Positions 1-8,189 of a stretch of 24,477 nt of DNA are shown piece by piece; the first letter of the stretch is position 1; each line of letters starts with the position of its first letter. A program made the translations under genes and the position numbers. The notes beneath the pieces were generated by a model. It worked only from the letters and a program-made list of their open reading frames with translations, had not been told where the DNA came from and searched no databases. This DNA is from Gemmobacter sp. (GTDB lineage Bacteria; Pseudomonadota; Alphaproteobacteria; Rhodobacterales; Rhodobacteraceae). The stretch lies in NCBI GenBank assembly GCA_030656535.1, contig JAUSPL010000423.1, positions 1 through 24,477 of the forward strand, given 5' to 3'.

Positions 1-2
1 CT

Positions 3-848
3 GCCCGTGCCGCCGACAACCTGTTCTGGCTGGGCCGCTATGTGGAACGGACCGAGGGGGTGCTTCGGCTGCTGCGTGCGCGCAATGTGCGGCTGGCGGA
101 ATCCGGGGCCAAGCATGCGGCACCGCTGCTGGAGGCGATAGGACCCTTGTTCAAAGCCCAGGGCGTGGACCCCGATCAGGGCATTCCCGACGGTCTTTTG
201 AACATACTTGGCGGCGCGGTTGCCAGCGCGGGTCAGGTGCGTGACCGCTTTTCGCCGGATGGCTGGTCCGCCCTCAATGATATGCACAAGACCGCTCGTC
301 GCATGGCAACGCGGGTCAGCCTTGGCGACGACGCTGCGCGGGCGCAAAGCGCCTTGTTGCGCAAACTGACGGGGTTTTCCGGGCTGGTGCATGAAAACAT
401 GTACCGCTTTACCGGCTGGCGATTTCTGGAACTGGGTCGGTTTCACGAACGCGCCATGACGATGGCGGCGCTGCTTGCGACACTGGCCGATCCCAAGGCG
501 CCAGAAGGCGCGCTGGATCTGTTGGTCGAGGTCGGGGACAGCGTGATGTCGCACCGGCGCCGGTTCGCGCTGTCGACCACGCGCGAAACCGTCATCGACC
601 TGTTGGGGTTGGACAGCATGAACCCCCGCGCCCTGCTGTACCAACTGGACGGTATGCGCGACCAGATCGCGCTGTTGCCGGGCGCCGCGCCAGAGGGGCA
701 GTTGTCGGATTTGTCGCGTGCCATGCTGAGAACGTATTCCAGATTGGCGACAGAAACCCCGGAAACCCTGAAAACAAAGGCGCTTTGGGAAATTCGCGGG
801 TCCATTGCGGCCTTGTCTGATCTTTTGACAGAAAGTTACTTGCGCTGA
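3..848 (+). CDS. Alpha-E domain protein (DUF403), 5' partial
   Basis: The gene enters from the left edge already in frame: the first visible codons read ARAADNLFWLGRYVERTEG, the N-terminal signature of the alpha-E family. A GTG at position 42 lies inside this motif, so it is not the true start. 281 residues are visible against roughly 310 for the family, so about 30 N-terminal residues are missing. The protein is an all-alpha, probably cytoplasmic protein of unknown biochemical activity. Family members are typically encoded beside a circularly permuted ATP-grasp protein and a transglutaminase-like protein, suggesting a peptide-linking or modification system (known association, function inferred). 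Its TGA shares one base with the next ATG (TGATG at 846-850), so the two are probably translationally coupled. The ATP-grasp partner would be expected just left of the window. Confidence 0.9.
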   Translation, partial: ARAADNLFWLGRYVERTEGVLRLLRARNVRLAESGAKHAAPLLEAIGPLFKAQGVDPDQGIPDGLLNILGGAVASAGQVRDRFSPDGWSALNDMHKTARRMATRVSLGDDAARAQSALLRKLTGFSGLVHENMYRFTGWRFLELGRFHERAMTMAALLATLADPKAPEGALDLLVEVGDSVMSHRRRFALSTTRETVIDLLGLDSMNPRALLYQLDGMRDQIALLPGAAPEGQLSDLSRAMLRTYSRLATETPETLKTKALWEIRGSIAALSDLLTESYLR

Positions 849-1726
849 TGTTGTACGATATCCGCGTTAGCATTCGCTATGACTATGACCGGCCAGCGGC
901 AGCAGGCAGGCACCTGTTGCGACTGCTGCCCGCGTCGCTGCCCGGCCAGCAACGGCTGTTGTCCGGACAGATCGCTGTCAGCCCCGAACCAGCAGAGCAG
1001 ACAGGATATGTTGATTTCTTTGGCAACCCGGTTACAGAAATCGTCACACGCCCAAGCCAGAACAAGATCATCTTTACCGCCACGGCGCGCGTTGACCGCT
1101 TTGGGCCCGACCTGACGCTCGACATGTCGCCGCCCTTGTCCCGGCTACCAGCAGAGCTGGCCGACATCACGGATCTTGGGCCGGAATCTCCGCATCACTT
1201 TCTGTCCCGGTCGCCCCGCATTGCCCCATTGCCCGAGGCTGTGGACTGGGCGCGCCAAGTGACCGAGGGGGCAGACACGGTCGCCGACCTGGCTGAACGT
1301 CTAAATCGGGCCATGCATGCCGAAATGAAGTTTGATCCCAAGGCCACGACGGTCGACACCCCACCCGCCGAAGCGTTTGAGAAACGAAGAGGGGTCTGTC
1401 AGGATTTTGCACAGGTGATGATCGCCGCACTGCGCGGAATGGGCGTCCCGGCCGGCTATGTCTCGGGCTTCTTGCGCACGGTGCCCCCGCCGGGGAAACC
1501 CAGGCTTGAAGGTGCCGACGCGATGCACGCCTGGGTTCGGGTCTGGTGCGGCACGGAAAGCGGATGGATCGGCTTTGATCCGACGAACGCGTGTCGCGCA
1601 GGGGCCGACCACATCACCGTGGCACACGGCCGCGACTATGGCGACGTGACGCCGGTGGCCGGAATATTGCGGATATCGGGCAGACAAAAAAGCAGCCAGG
1701 CCGTTGACGTCATCGAGGTCAAATAG
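848..1726 (+). CDS. Transglutaminase-like cysteine protease family protein
   Basis: A 292-residue protein with an N-terminal bacterial transglutaminase-like beta domain (about residues 1-85) followed by a transglutaminase/protease core. The catalytic triad is visible: Cys184 in RRGVCQDFAQ, His227 in DAMHAWVRVW and Asp244 in GFDPTNA. All three residues are intact, so an active papain-like thiol enzyme is expected. There is no signal peptide, so it should act in the cytoplasm. The ATG start overlaps the stop of the alpha-E gene, and this pairing is the usual genomic arrangement of the family. The substrate is unknown; peptide cleavage or amide-bond formation alongside the ATP-grasp/alpha-E partners is an inference from context only. 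Confidence 0.92.
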   Translation: MLYDIRVSIRYDYDRPAAAGRHLLRLLPASLPGQQRLLSGQIAVSPEPAEQTGYVDFFGNPVTEIVTRPSQNKIIFTATARVDRFGPDLTLDMSPPLSRLPAELADITDLGPESPHHFLSRSPRIAPLPEAVDWARQVTEGADTVADLAERLNRAMHAEMKFDPKATTVDTPPAEAFEKRRGVCQDFAQVMIAALRGMGVPAGYVSGFLRTVPPPGKPRLEGADAMHAWVRVWCGTESGWIGFDPTNACRAGADHITVAHGRDYGDVTPVAGILRISGRQKSSQAVDVIEVK

Positions 1727-2054
1727 CGCGTCTTTCTGTGTCAATGTCTGGTGTTTGTCCCATACCCTTCGGCCATGAGACGGGCAGTCTGCCGCAAGGC
1801 GACATTCAGGCAACAAGGCCCGGCAGCGCCACAAGTGGCATCAATAGTCAAACGACGCCCCCTTTCTGCCCCCGATGCAAGGCTTGCAGATTACGGCCCA
1901 TGAACATGCGCGGGTCACCTGCGCGGGTGCTGGCCCACCCCAGTCCGGTGTGCGGACCCATGCCCACGATCGGGGCGCAGCACCGTCCGGGCCTTGCGTC
2001 TGGCGCGGGCTTGGGGTTTTACTACCCCCCCATGCCAGCCCGGAAGGCCCCTCC
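1727..2054. other. Intergenic region upstream of tex, no gene seen
   Basis: This stretch of 328 bases separates the transglutaminase gene from tex. ORFs that cross it have no recognisable protein features. One of them is an in-frame 60-codon upstream extension of tex that is rich in Gly, Pro and His and does not resemble the Tex N-terminus. No convincing terminator or sigma-70 promoter was found. The tex ribosome binding site lies at its right end. Confidence 0.6.
2042..2047 (+). promoter_or_regulatory. Ribosome binding site deciding the tex start
   Basis: GGAAGG lies 7 nt before the ATG at 2055. The reading frame stays open back to 1875, but only the 2055 start combines a Shine-Dalgarno sequence with a normal Tex N-terminus (MTADDRRIFSLIATEI). 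Confidence 0.6.
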
Positions 2055-4370
2055 ATGACCGCCGATGACCGCCGCATCTTTTCGCTGATCGCAACTGAAA
2101 TCACCGCCCGCCCCGACCAGGTCGCCTCTGCCGTGGCGCTGCTGGATGGCGGGGCTACGGTTCCGTTTGTGGCGCGCTACCGCAAAGAGGTGACCGGAGG
2201 CCTTGACGATACCCAGTTGCGCACATTGGCCGAGCGCCTGACCTATCTGCGTGAGCTGCAATCGCGACGCGACACGATCCTTGGGTCGATACGAGAGCAA
2301 GGCAAGCTGACTGCCGATCTGGAATCCAAAATTGCCGGTGTCACTACCAAATCCGAGCTTGAGGACATCTATCTGCCCTACAAGCCCAAACGCCGCACCA
2401 AGGCGATGATTGCCCGCGAAAATGGCCTTGGCCCGTTGGCCGACGCAATCCTGGCGGATCGCAGCACAGACCCCGTCGCCTTGGCCGCTGCATACCTGGG
2501 CGAAGCAGTGCCTGACGCCAAGTCCGCGCTGGAAGGTGCCCGTGACATTGTCGCAGAGGGGCTTGCGGAAAACGCCGACCTGTTGGCCCGTTTGCGCGAC
2601 CACATGCGTCGCACGGGGCGGCTTTCCTCCAGGGCGATCGAGGGGAAAGAGGCCGAAGGCGCGAAATTCTCGGACTACTTTGCCCATTCTGAACCCTTCT
2701 CCACAACGCCCGGCCATCGCGCGCTGGCAATGTTCCGGGGCCGGAATGAGGGGTTCCTTGCGCTTGATCTGGATGTCGATCCAGATGCAACGCCCGGCAC
2801 AGGGATCGCCGAAGGCATGGTGCGCGCAACCCTGGCTGCGACCGGCAAGGGGCCGGGTGACCTGTGGCTGGCGCAGGCCGCAGGCTGGACCTGGCGGGTA
2901 AAGCTTCGGTCGTCGCTGACCATCGACCTGATGGTCGAACTGCGCGAAAGGGCCGAAGTCGAGGCGATTCGCGTTTTTGGCCGCAACCTGAAGGATCTGT
3001 TGCTTGCCGCCCCTGCCGGGGGGCGTGCCACGCTTGGCCTTGACCCTGGTATCCGCACCGGGTGCAAGATTGCGGTCATCGACAGCACAGGCAAGGTGCT
3101 GGACACCGATACCATCTATCCGTTCCAACCGAAAAACGATCTGCGCGGGGCACAGGCCACCCTTGCGGGCCTGATCCGCAAACATGACGTGGACCTGATC
3201 GCGATAGGCAACGGTACCGCCAGCCGTGAATCGGAAAAGCTGGTGACCGACACCCTGGCCCTTTTGCCCGGCAAAAAGCCCACCAAGGTCATCGTGTCCG
3301 AAGCCGGGGCCTCGGTCTATTCGGCGTCGGCACTGGCCGCGCAGGAATTTCCTGATCTGGACGTGTCTTTGCGGGGTGCCGTGTCCATCGCCCGACGCCT
3401 GCAAGACCCCTTGGCGGAACTGGTCAAGATCGAGCCGAAATCCATCGGGGTCGGCCAGTATCAGCACGATGTCGACCAGCACCGCCTTGGCCGCGCGCTT
3501 GACGGCATTGTCGAAGACGCGGTGAACGCGGTCGGCGTGGACGTCAACACCGCGTCGGCGCCGCTTTTGGCGCGGGTCGCGGGCATTGGCCCTGGCTTGG
3601 CGGAAACCATCGTCACCCACCGAAACGAAAACGGCGCGTTCAAGACCCGGCGCGACCTGCTGAAGGTCGCCCGCCTTGGCCCCAAGGCCTATGAGCAATG
3701 CGCAGGGTTTCTGCGGATCCAGGGCGGCAAGGAACCGCTGGACTCATCCTCGGTTCACCCCGAAGCATATGACGTCGCGCGGAAAATCGTCGCCGCCTGT
3801 GGCCGTGATCTGCGGTCGTTGATGACCGACCCTGCCCCGCTGCGCAAACTGGAACCCGAGGCTTTCGTTGATGCTCGGTTTGGCCTTCCCACGGTGCGCG
3901 ATATCCTGGCGGAATTGGAAAAGCCCGGTCGTGACCCCCGTCCGGCGTTCAAGACCGCAACCTTCGCTGATGGCATCAATGATATCAAGGATCTGCGTCC
4001 TGGCATGTTGCTGGAAGGCACAGTAACCAATGTCGCCGCATTTGGCGCTTTCGTCGACATCGGCGTTCACCAGGACGGCTTGGTTCACGTCAGCCAGCTT
4101 GCGGACCGCTTTGTCAAAGACCCGCATGAGGTGGTCAAGGCTGGCGATGTGGTGAAGGTGCGCGTGACAGAGGTGGACCCCGCCCGCAAGCGGATCGGCC
4201 TGACCATGCGCAAGGACTCGGGTGAAGCCACTGCCAACACCCGATCCAGCCCCCGCCCCGACCCGAAATCACCGCCCCCGCGCGGTCCATCCAGCGCAGG
4301 CCCCAAGGACAAACCCGACGCACCCGGCGGCCTTGGCGCGGCGCTGCTGGACGCGATGCGCAAACGCTGA
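2055..4370 (+). CDS. tex: Tex family RNA-binding transcription accessory protein
   Basis: A cytoplasmic nucleic-acid-binding protein of 771 residues, the normal size for Tex. Order of domains: helical Tex N-terminal region (about 1-190); helical linker; RNase H-like YqgF domain starting near residue 325 (ATLGLDPGIRTGCKIAVID); helix-hairpin-helix pair around residues 495-560 (VAGIGPGLAETIVTHR); and a C-terminal S1 RNA-binding domain at about 649-722 (GTVTNVAAFGAFVDIGVHQDG...). It ends in a disordered Pro/Ser/Lys-rich tail of about 50 residues. Tex relates to eukaryotic Spt6 and affects transcription or RNA turnover; its exact role in alphaproteobacteria is not settled. It appears to be transcribed alone. 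Confidence 0.96.
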   Translation: MTADDRRIFSLIATEITARPDQVASAVALLDGGATVPFVARYRKEVTGGLDDTQLRTLAERLTYLRELQSRRDTILGSIREQGKLTADLESKIAGVTTKSELEDIYLPYKPKRRTKAMIARENGLGPLADAILADRSTDPVALAAAYLGEAVPDAKSALEGARDIVAEGLAENADLLARLRDHMRRTGRLSSRAIEGKEAEGAKFSDYFAHSEPFSTTPGHRALAMFRGRNEGFLALDLDVDPDATPGTGIAEGMVRATLAATGKGPGDLWLAQAAGWTWRVKLRSSLTIDLMVELRERAEVEAIRVFGRNLKDLLLAAPAGGRATLGLDPGIRTGCKIAVIDSTGKVLDTDTIYPFQPKNDLRGAQATLAGLIRKHDVDLIAIGNGTASRESEKLVTDTLALLPGKKPTKVIVSEAGASVYSASALAAQEFPDLDVSLRGAVSIARRLQDPLAELVKIEPKSIGVGQYQHDVDQHRLGRALDGIVEDAVNAVGVDVNTASAPLLARVAGIGPGLAETIVTHRNENGAFKTRRDLLKVARLGPKAYEQCAGFLRIQGGKEPLDSSSVHPEAYDVARKIVAACGRDLRSLMTDPAPLRKLEPEAFVDARFGLPTVRDILAELEKPGRDPRPAFKTATFADGINDIKDLRPGMLLEGTVTNVAAFGAFVDIGVHQDGLVHVSQLADRFVKDPHEVVKAGDVVKVRVTEVDPARKRIGLTMRKDSGEATANTRSSPRPDPKSPPPRGPSSAGPKDKPDAPGGLGAALLDAMRKR

Positions 4371-4436
4371 CACAGTCGGGCGATCTGTTTGGCCGACCTC
4401 GTTCGTCTTTGCGTTGATCCAACCATCCCGCGGGGG

Positions 4437-4468
4437 ATGCCGGTTTCGCCCCACCGCGAAGCCGGCAT
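4437..4468. repeat. GC-rich inverted repeat between tex and the LysR gene
   Basis: A 13-bp arm (4437-4449) and its complement (4456-4468) enclose a 6-nt loop; the only deviation is one G-T pair. A second, perfect palindrome GGGGGCGCGCCCCC follows at 4469-4482. There is no T-tract, so this is not a textbook intrinsic terminator. It could still act as a Rho-independent-like stop or a 3'-end stabiliser for tex, or as an interspersed repeat. Confidence 0.55.
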
Positions 4469-4506
4469 GGGGGCGCGCCCCCGCCCGCCGCTGACACCGG
4501 ACCCAG

Positions 4507-5409
4507 ATGGCCTTTACCCTGCGCCAGTTGCAATTCTTTGTCGCCGCCGCCGAACAGGGGTCGGTGTCGGGCGCAGCCCGGGCGCTGTCGATCAGCCAGT
4601 CGTCCGTGACCGAAGCGATCCGTGCCCTGGAAGACGATCTTGGCGTCACCCTGTTCGACCGGCTGGCCCGAGGCCTTGCGCTGACCCACAAAGGCAGCCT
4701 GTTTCTGCGCCACGCGCGCCAGATTCTTGCCGATGTCGCCACGGCCCGCCTTGCGTTTTCAGACGATACCGCCCAGGAACCTGGCCGTTTGTCGCTGGGC
4801 GTCACCTCATTGGTGGCGGGCTATGTCCTGTCCGACATTCTGTCGCGATTCCGTCGCGCCTACCCGCGCGTGAGCCTGAATGTGATCGAGGACAACGGCG
4901 AGTATTTGCAGCACCTGCTGATTGGTGGCGAACTGGACGTGGCCGTGCTGCTGACATCCTCGGTCAAGGACCGCATGGCCTTGCATGTCGAAACCCTGCT
5001 GGTGTCGCCCTACAGGCTGTGGCTGCCTTTGGGCCACCCGTTGATGGATGCCGAGGCGATTTCGCTGGATCAGCTGGCAGGAGAGCCTTTGATCCAGCTT
5101 ATGGTGGACGAGATCGAGGAAAGCACCCGCAGCCTGATGGGGGCGCTTAAAGTCAAGCCCGAGATCGCCTTCCGCACCCGCAGCGTCGAGGCCGTGCGGT
5201 CCCTTGTCGCCACCGGCGCAGGGTTGGCGATCCTGCCCAGTCTTGTCTATCGACCTTGGTCGCTGGAAGGTGACCGCATCGACATCCGCGACGTGTCGGG
5301 TGATCTGCCATCGGTGCAGGTCGGCCTTGCCTGGCGCAAAGGCGCACCGTTGTCTGCCCCGGCGCATAATTTCATCCGGTCAGCGCAATCGGCGATCCCT
5401 TCGCGCTAG
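4507..5409 (+). CDS. LysR-type transcriptional regulator
   Basis: A DNA-binding regulator of 300 residues, the standard LysR length. An N-terminal winged helix-turn-helix (about residues 3-62) contains the typical LRQLQFFVAAAEQGSVSGAARAL and SQSSVTEAIRALEDDLGVTLFDR elements. A two-lobed effector-binding domain follows from about residue 90. The gene has no divergent neighbour, so its target is not evident; tex lies upstream on the same strand and a second LysR gene converges on it. Its last 38 bp overlap the end of that gene. The effector cannot be predicted from the sequence. Confidence 0.92.
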   Translation: MAFTLRQLQFFVAAAEQGSVSGAARALSISQSSVTEAIRALEDDLGVTLFDRLARGLALTHKGSLFLRHARQILADVATARLAFSDDTAQEPGRLSLGVTSLVAGYVLSDILSRFRRAYPRVSLNVIEDNGEYLQHLLIGGELDVAVLLTSSVKDRMALHVETLLVSPYRLWLPLGHPLMDAEAISLDQLAGEPLIQLMVDEIEESTRSLMGALKVKPEIAFRTRSVEAVRSLVATGAGLAILPSLVYRPWSLEGDRIDIRDVSGDLPSVQVGLAWRKGAPLSAPAHNFIRSAQSAIPSR

Positions 5410-6310
5410 CCGGTGGCAGCCCAACCCGGATCTCGGCCGTCCAGCTTGTCAGCATGTCCAGAAACGCGCGCAGCGCTGCCGTCTGATGTTTGCGACTCAG
5501 GTAGACGACACTGACCGGAATCTCTGGCATCGTATAATCTGGCATCAGCGGCACCAGACGCCCGGACGCCAGTTCATCGGCAATCAGAAAGTCCGGCATC
5601 GGCGCCACGCCTTGGCCCGCCAGCGCGGCGGCGACAATCATGTCGCCTGTATTGGCGCTGAAGATCGGATGCACCTTTTGGTGGATGACGTCATTTCCGC
5701 GTCTGAAGCGCCATGTTCCGGTGCCACGCGTGTTGGTGTAATAAAGACACCTGTGCTGCGCCAGGTCCGATGGCTGCGACGGTGCGCCGTGCTGCGTCAC
5801 ATAGTCGGGCGAGGCGACCAGATACATCTGCGCGGAATACAACCGCCGGGCATACAGATTCGAATCATCCAGATCCCCGATGCGGATCGCAGCATCAATA
5901 CCGTCCTTGACCAGATCGCGATATTGATCGTCCAGGACCAGATCCAGCTGCACGTCTGGATAGGTGCGCATAAATCGGGCAATCAGGGGCGGCAACGCCC
6001 GGTGCGAATACGACACTGCCACCGCAATGCGCAAGCGCCCCGTCGGCGTTTCCGAGTAGCGCCGCACGCTGTCCATAGCCTCTTCAATCTGGTTCAGGAT
6101 CGATTTGGCCTTGCCGAAATACTCAATTCCCAACGGCGTGGGCTGCACCGATCTTGTAGATCTGGTCAGCAGACGCGACCCCAGCATTTGTTCAAGATCC
6201 GAAATGTGCTTGGAGCACATGCTTCTGGAGATGCCCATACGGTTGGCGGCGGCTGAAAAGCTGCCTTCCTCAACCACATAGACGAAACACTGCATCAGGG
6301 CGGTATCCAT
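5372..6310 (-). CDS. LysR-type transcriptional regulator (CrgA/DmlR-like)
   Basis: A 312-residue LysR regulator. The N-terminal HTH (about 1-60) reads LMQCFVYVVEEGSFSAAANRMGIS then SKHISDLEQMLGSRLLTRSTR. The effector domain has the features of the large CrgA-like subgroup: GRLRIAVAVSYSHRALPPLIARFMRTYPDVQLDL and DAAIRIGDL. The ATG at 6308-6310 is preceded by AGAGG. It diverges from a small secreted-protein gene; the 136-bp gap holds a 23-bp dyad 22-44 bp before this start, which suggests autoregulation and control of the neighbour (inference). Its C-terminal codons overlap the convergent LysR gene by 38 bp. Confidence 0.93.
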   Translation of the reverse strand: MDTALMQCFVYVVEEGSFSAAANRMGISRSMCSKHISDLEQMLGSRLLTRSTRSVQPTPLGIEYFGKAKSILNQIEEAMDSVRRYSETPTGRLRIAVAVSYSHRALPPLIARFMRTYPDVQLDLVLDDQYRDLVKDGIDAAIRIGDLDDSNLYARRLYSAQMYLVASPDYVTQHGAPSQPSDLAQHRCLYYTNTRGTGTWRFRRGNDVIHQKVHPIFSANTGDMIVAAALAGQGVAPMPDFLIADELASGRLVPLMPDYTMPEIPVSVVYLSRKHQTAALRAFLDMLTSWTAEIRVGLPPASAKGSPIALTG

Positions 6311-6331
6311 CAGGGCCTCTTTTGTTCAATG

Positions 6332-6354
6332 ATATCGAACACTGTGTACGATAT
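6332..6354. promoter_or_regulatory. 23-bp near-perfect dyad, probable operator
   Basis: The arms ATATCG at 6332-6337 and CGATAT at 6349-6354 flank an inner palindrome ACAC-T-GTGT at 6339-6347. Only one symmetric position (6338 with 6348) fails to pair, apart from the centre base. The site lies between the divergent LysR gene and the small secreted-protein gene and is the natural candidate for the LysR binding site. It does not fit the simple T-N11-A box exactly. Confidence 0.6.
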
Positions 6355-6370
6355 TTTGCGTCTACATAAA

Positions 6371-6399
6371 ACAATAAGCGAGGCCTATTTCAATTTCAA
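6371..6399 (-). promoter_or_regulatory. Candidate sigma-70 promoter for the LysR gene
   Basis: On the minus strand, TTGAAA (6399-6394) and TATTGT (6376-6371) are separated by exactly 17 nt. Transcription would begin near 6364, so the 23-bp dyad would lie just downstream of the start, a position suited to autorepression. This rests on motif matching alone. Confidence 0.4.
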
Positions 6400-6446
6400 C
6401 GCAAACAGAATGCGTCTGAAACTGAAGCTAACTTAAGGATAGTAAT

Positions 6447-6755
6447 ATGAAATCTCTCGTTTCCGTGATCGCCGTCGCCTTGATTTCGACCTCGGCAGCC
6501 TTTGCCCAAAGCGCTGATGGCCAACTTGTCGAAGTGACGCGCGGCCAGCCTGCGGCAGTTGTTGACAGCGTCGATCTGGGCTTGATCGCTGGGCGTAAAG
6601 TAAGGTTGACCCAAGGCGAAGTCGGCACTGAAAACGCTGGGGACGTGTTTCCGGCCCGGACGCGCGCCCGGTTGGGTCTGACTGCAAATGACCCTGTCAC
6701 GGTCACGCGGTTCTCCACGACACGTGATACAGAGCAAGCCTACACCCGGCGCTGA
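6447..6755 (+). CDS. Small secreted protein of unknown function
   Basis: A 102-residue protein that I do not recognise. It begins with a clear Sec signal peptide (MKSLVSVIAVALISTSAAFA, probable cleavage AFA|QS), leaving a mature domain of about 82 residues with no cysteine and no membrane segment. The mature part is rich in Val, Thr and Arg and looks like a small beta-rich periplasmic domain (DGQLVEVTRGQPAAVVDSVD and LGLTANDPVTVTRFS). AAGGA sits 8 nt before the ATG and a strong terminator follows the gene, so it is probably a single-gene transcript. It diverges from a LysR gene, which may control it. Confidence 0.75.
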   Translation: MKSLVSVIAVALISTSAAFAQSADGQLVEVTRGQPAAVVDSVDLGLIAGRKVRLTQGEVGTENAGDVFPARTRARLGLTANDPVTVTRFSTTRDTEQAYTRR

Positions 6756-6780
6756 ACGATACCCTTTGACCTGCAACCCC

Positions 6781-6812
6781 AGCGCTCACCGTTTCGGTGG
6801 GCGCTTTTGTTT
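6781..6812 (+). terminator. Rho-independent terminator after the small secreted-protein gene
   Basis: A 10-bp stem (AGCGCTCACC at 6781-6790 with GGTGGGCGCT at 6796-6805, one G-U pair) with a 5-nt loop runs into TTTTGTTT. It lies 25 bp after the stop codon and separates this gene from the polyamine operon. Confidence 0.85.
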
Positions 6813-6954
6813 ATTCCCGACCCATCGGTTTTTCCGATACTGCCTTTCTGCGTTTTGATATTGCGAAGTATCCCAGCCTGCTCCTACCCTTGGCCCAATT
6901 CCGAAAAATCGGCGGCACCGCCACGGGCGGGCCTTGTTCACAGGGAGCATGACC

Positions 6955-8109
6955 ATGAAGACCATTCGACTGATGGGAACCACGGCGCTGGCCGTCCTGA
7001 CCGGGATCACCCCGGTTCTGGCACAGGTGACTGCCATCGGCGCACCGGAAGGGCAGGTGAACATCGTCGCCTGGGCCGGGTATATCGAGCGCGGCGAGAC
7101 GGTGAAGGATTTCGACTGGGTGACGAAATTCGAAACGGCCTCGGGCTGCAAGGTCAGCGTCAAGACCGCCAATACCAGCGACGAAATGGTCGCCCTGATG
7201 AACGAAGGCGGCTTTGATCTGGTCACGGCATCCGGTGACGCAAGCCTGCGGCTGATCGCCGGCAAGCGCGTGCAGCCGATCAACATTGATCTGATCCCAT
7301 CTTGGTCTACAGTCGACGACCGCCTGAAAAGCGCACCTTGGCATACAGTTGATGGCATCCACTATGGTGTGCCCTACATGTGGGGCCCGAACGTCCTGAT
7401 GTACAACACGGATGTCTTCGGAGACAAACCGCCGACATCCTGGAACGTCGTGTTCGAAGAAATGACCTTGCCCGATGGCAAATCGAACAAGGGCCGCGTG
7501 CAGGCCTATGACGGGCCGATCCACATTGCAGATGCAGCGCAATACCTAATGTTCCACAAGCCCGAACTGGGGATCACGTCGCCCTACGAACTGAATGACG
7601 ACCAGTACAAGGCGGCTCTGGACCTGTTGCGCGGGCAGCGCGCGCTGGTCGGACGCTACTGGCACGACGCATTCATCCAGATGGATGATTTCAAGAACGA
7701 AGGTGTCGTGGCGTCAGGCACATGGCCTTTCCAGGTCAACCTGCTGCAAGGTGACAAGTTCCCGGTGGCATCGGTAATCCCGCAAGAGGGCGCGACAGGA
7801 TGGGCCGACACGACCATGATGCATGTCGATTCTGAAAACCCGAACTGTTCCTACATGTGGATGGAACATTCTTTGGCGTCCAACCTGCAGGCTGACTTGT
7901 CGGTCTGGTTCGGGGCCAACCCCGCCGTACCAGCGGCTTGCACCGACGGGCGCGGGATGCAGACCGCCGAAGGCTGCACCAAGAACGGTCTGGACGATTT
8001 CGAAAGGATCCGTTTCTGGACCACGCCCGTGTCGAAATGCCCCGCAGGTGACTGTGTGCCCTATTATCGCTGGGTGTCGGATTACATCGGTGTAATCGGC
8101 GGCCGCTGA
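6955..8109 (+). CDS. Polyamine ABC transporter, periplasmic substrate-binding protein
   Basis: A PotD/PotF-like extracellular solute-binding protein of 384 residues. The start at 6955 is preferred over the TTG at 6934 and the ATG at 6949 because GGGAG (6943-6947) is correctly spaced only for it and a clean signal peptide follows (MKTIRLMGTTALAVLTGITPVLAQ). The mature protein opens with VNIVAWAGYIE, typical of the polyamine-binding family, followed by FDLVTASGDASLRLIAGKRVQPI and YGVPYMWGPNVLMYNTDVF. It contains six cysteines, four of them in the C-terminal 70 residues, so disulfides are likely in the periplasm. It heads an operon with the ATPase, two permeases and a PatD-like dehydrogenase, which supports putrescine or a related amine as ligand (inference). 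Confidence 0.9.
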   Translation: MKTIRLMGTTALAVLTGITPVLAQVTAIGAPEGQVNIVAWAGYIERGETVKDFDWVTKFETASGCKVSVKTANTSDEMVALMNEGGFDLVTASGDASLRLIAGKRVQPINIDLIPSWSTVDDRLKSAPWHTVDGIHYGVPYMWGPNVLMYNTDVFGDKPPTSWNVVFEEMTLPDGKSNKGRVQAYDGPIHIADAAQYLMFHKPELGITSPYELNDDQYKAALDLLRGQRALVGRYWHDAFIQMDDFKNEGVVASGTWPFQVNLLQGDKFPVASVIPQEGATGWADTTMMHVDSENPNCSYMWMEHSLASNLQADLSVWFGANPAVPAACTDGRGMQTAEGCTKNGLDDFERIRFWTTPVSKCPAGDCVPYYRWVSDYIGVIGGR

Positions 8110-8126
8110 CCGAACGGCTTGCCCCG

Positions 8127-8150
8127 GGGTGTGCGCCTGCCGCGCACCCC
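8127..8150 (+). promoter_or_regulatory. Intercistronic hairpin after the binding-protein gene
   Basis: GTGCGC (8131-8136) pairs with GCGCAC (8142-8147) around a 5-nt loop, and GGG (8127-8129) with CCC (8148-8150) extends the stem past one bulged T. No T-run follows. Hairpins here commonly protect the upstream mRNA or reduce read-through so that the binding protein is made in excess over the membrane parts; that role is inferred. Confidence 0.45.
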
Positions 8151-8189
8151 GCCCTGCATCACCACAGGCTGCGCCCGAGGCGCGGACAG

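Noticed and set aside
1875..2054. In-frame upstream extension of tex
   Set aside because: The added 60 residues do not resemble a Tex N-terminus, while the ATG at 2055 has a well-placed ribosome binding site and gives the usual length.
2022..3698. 558-codon minus-strand ORF opposite tex
   Set aside because: It lies wholly antisense to a clear tex gene, has shadow-like composition and no recognisable domain; long antisense ORFs are common in high-GC genomes.
6824..6912. Short inverted repeats ahead of the polyamine operon (ATCGG/CCGAT, GATACT/AGTATC, CCGA/TCGG)
   Set aside because: Each is only 4-6 bp per arm and none aligns with a recognisable promoter, so they may be chance; recorded here in case a regulator site is sought.
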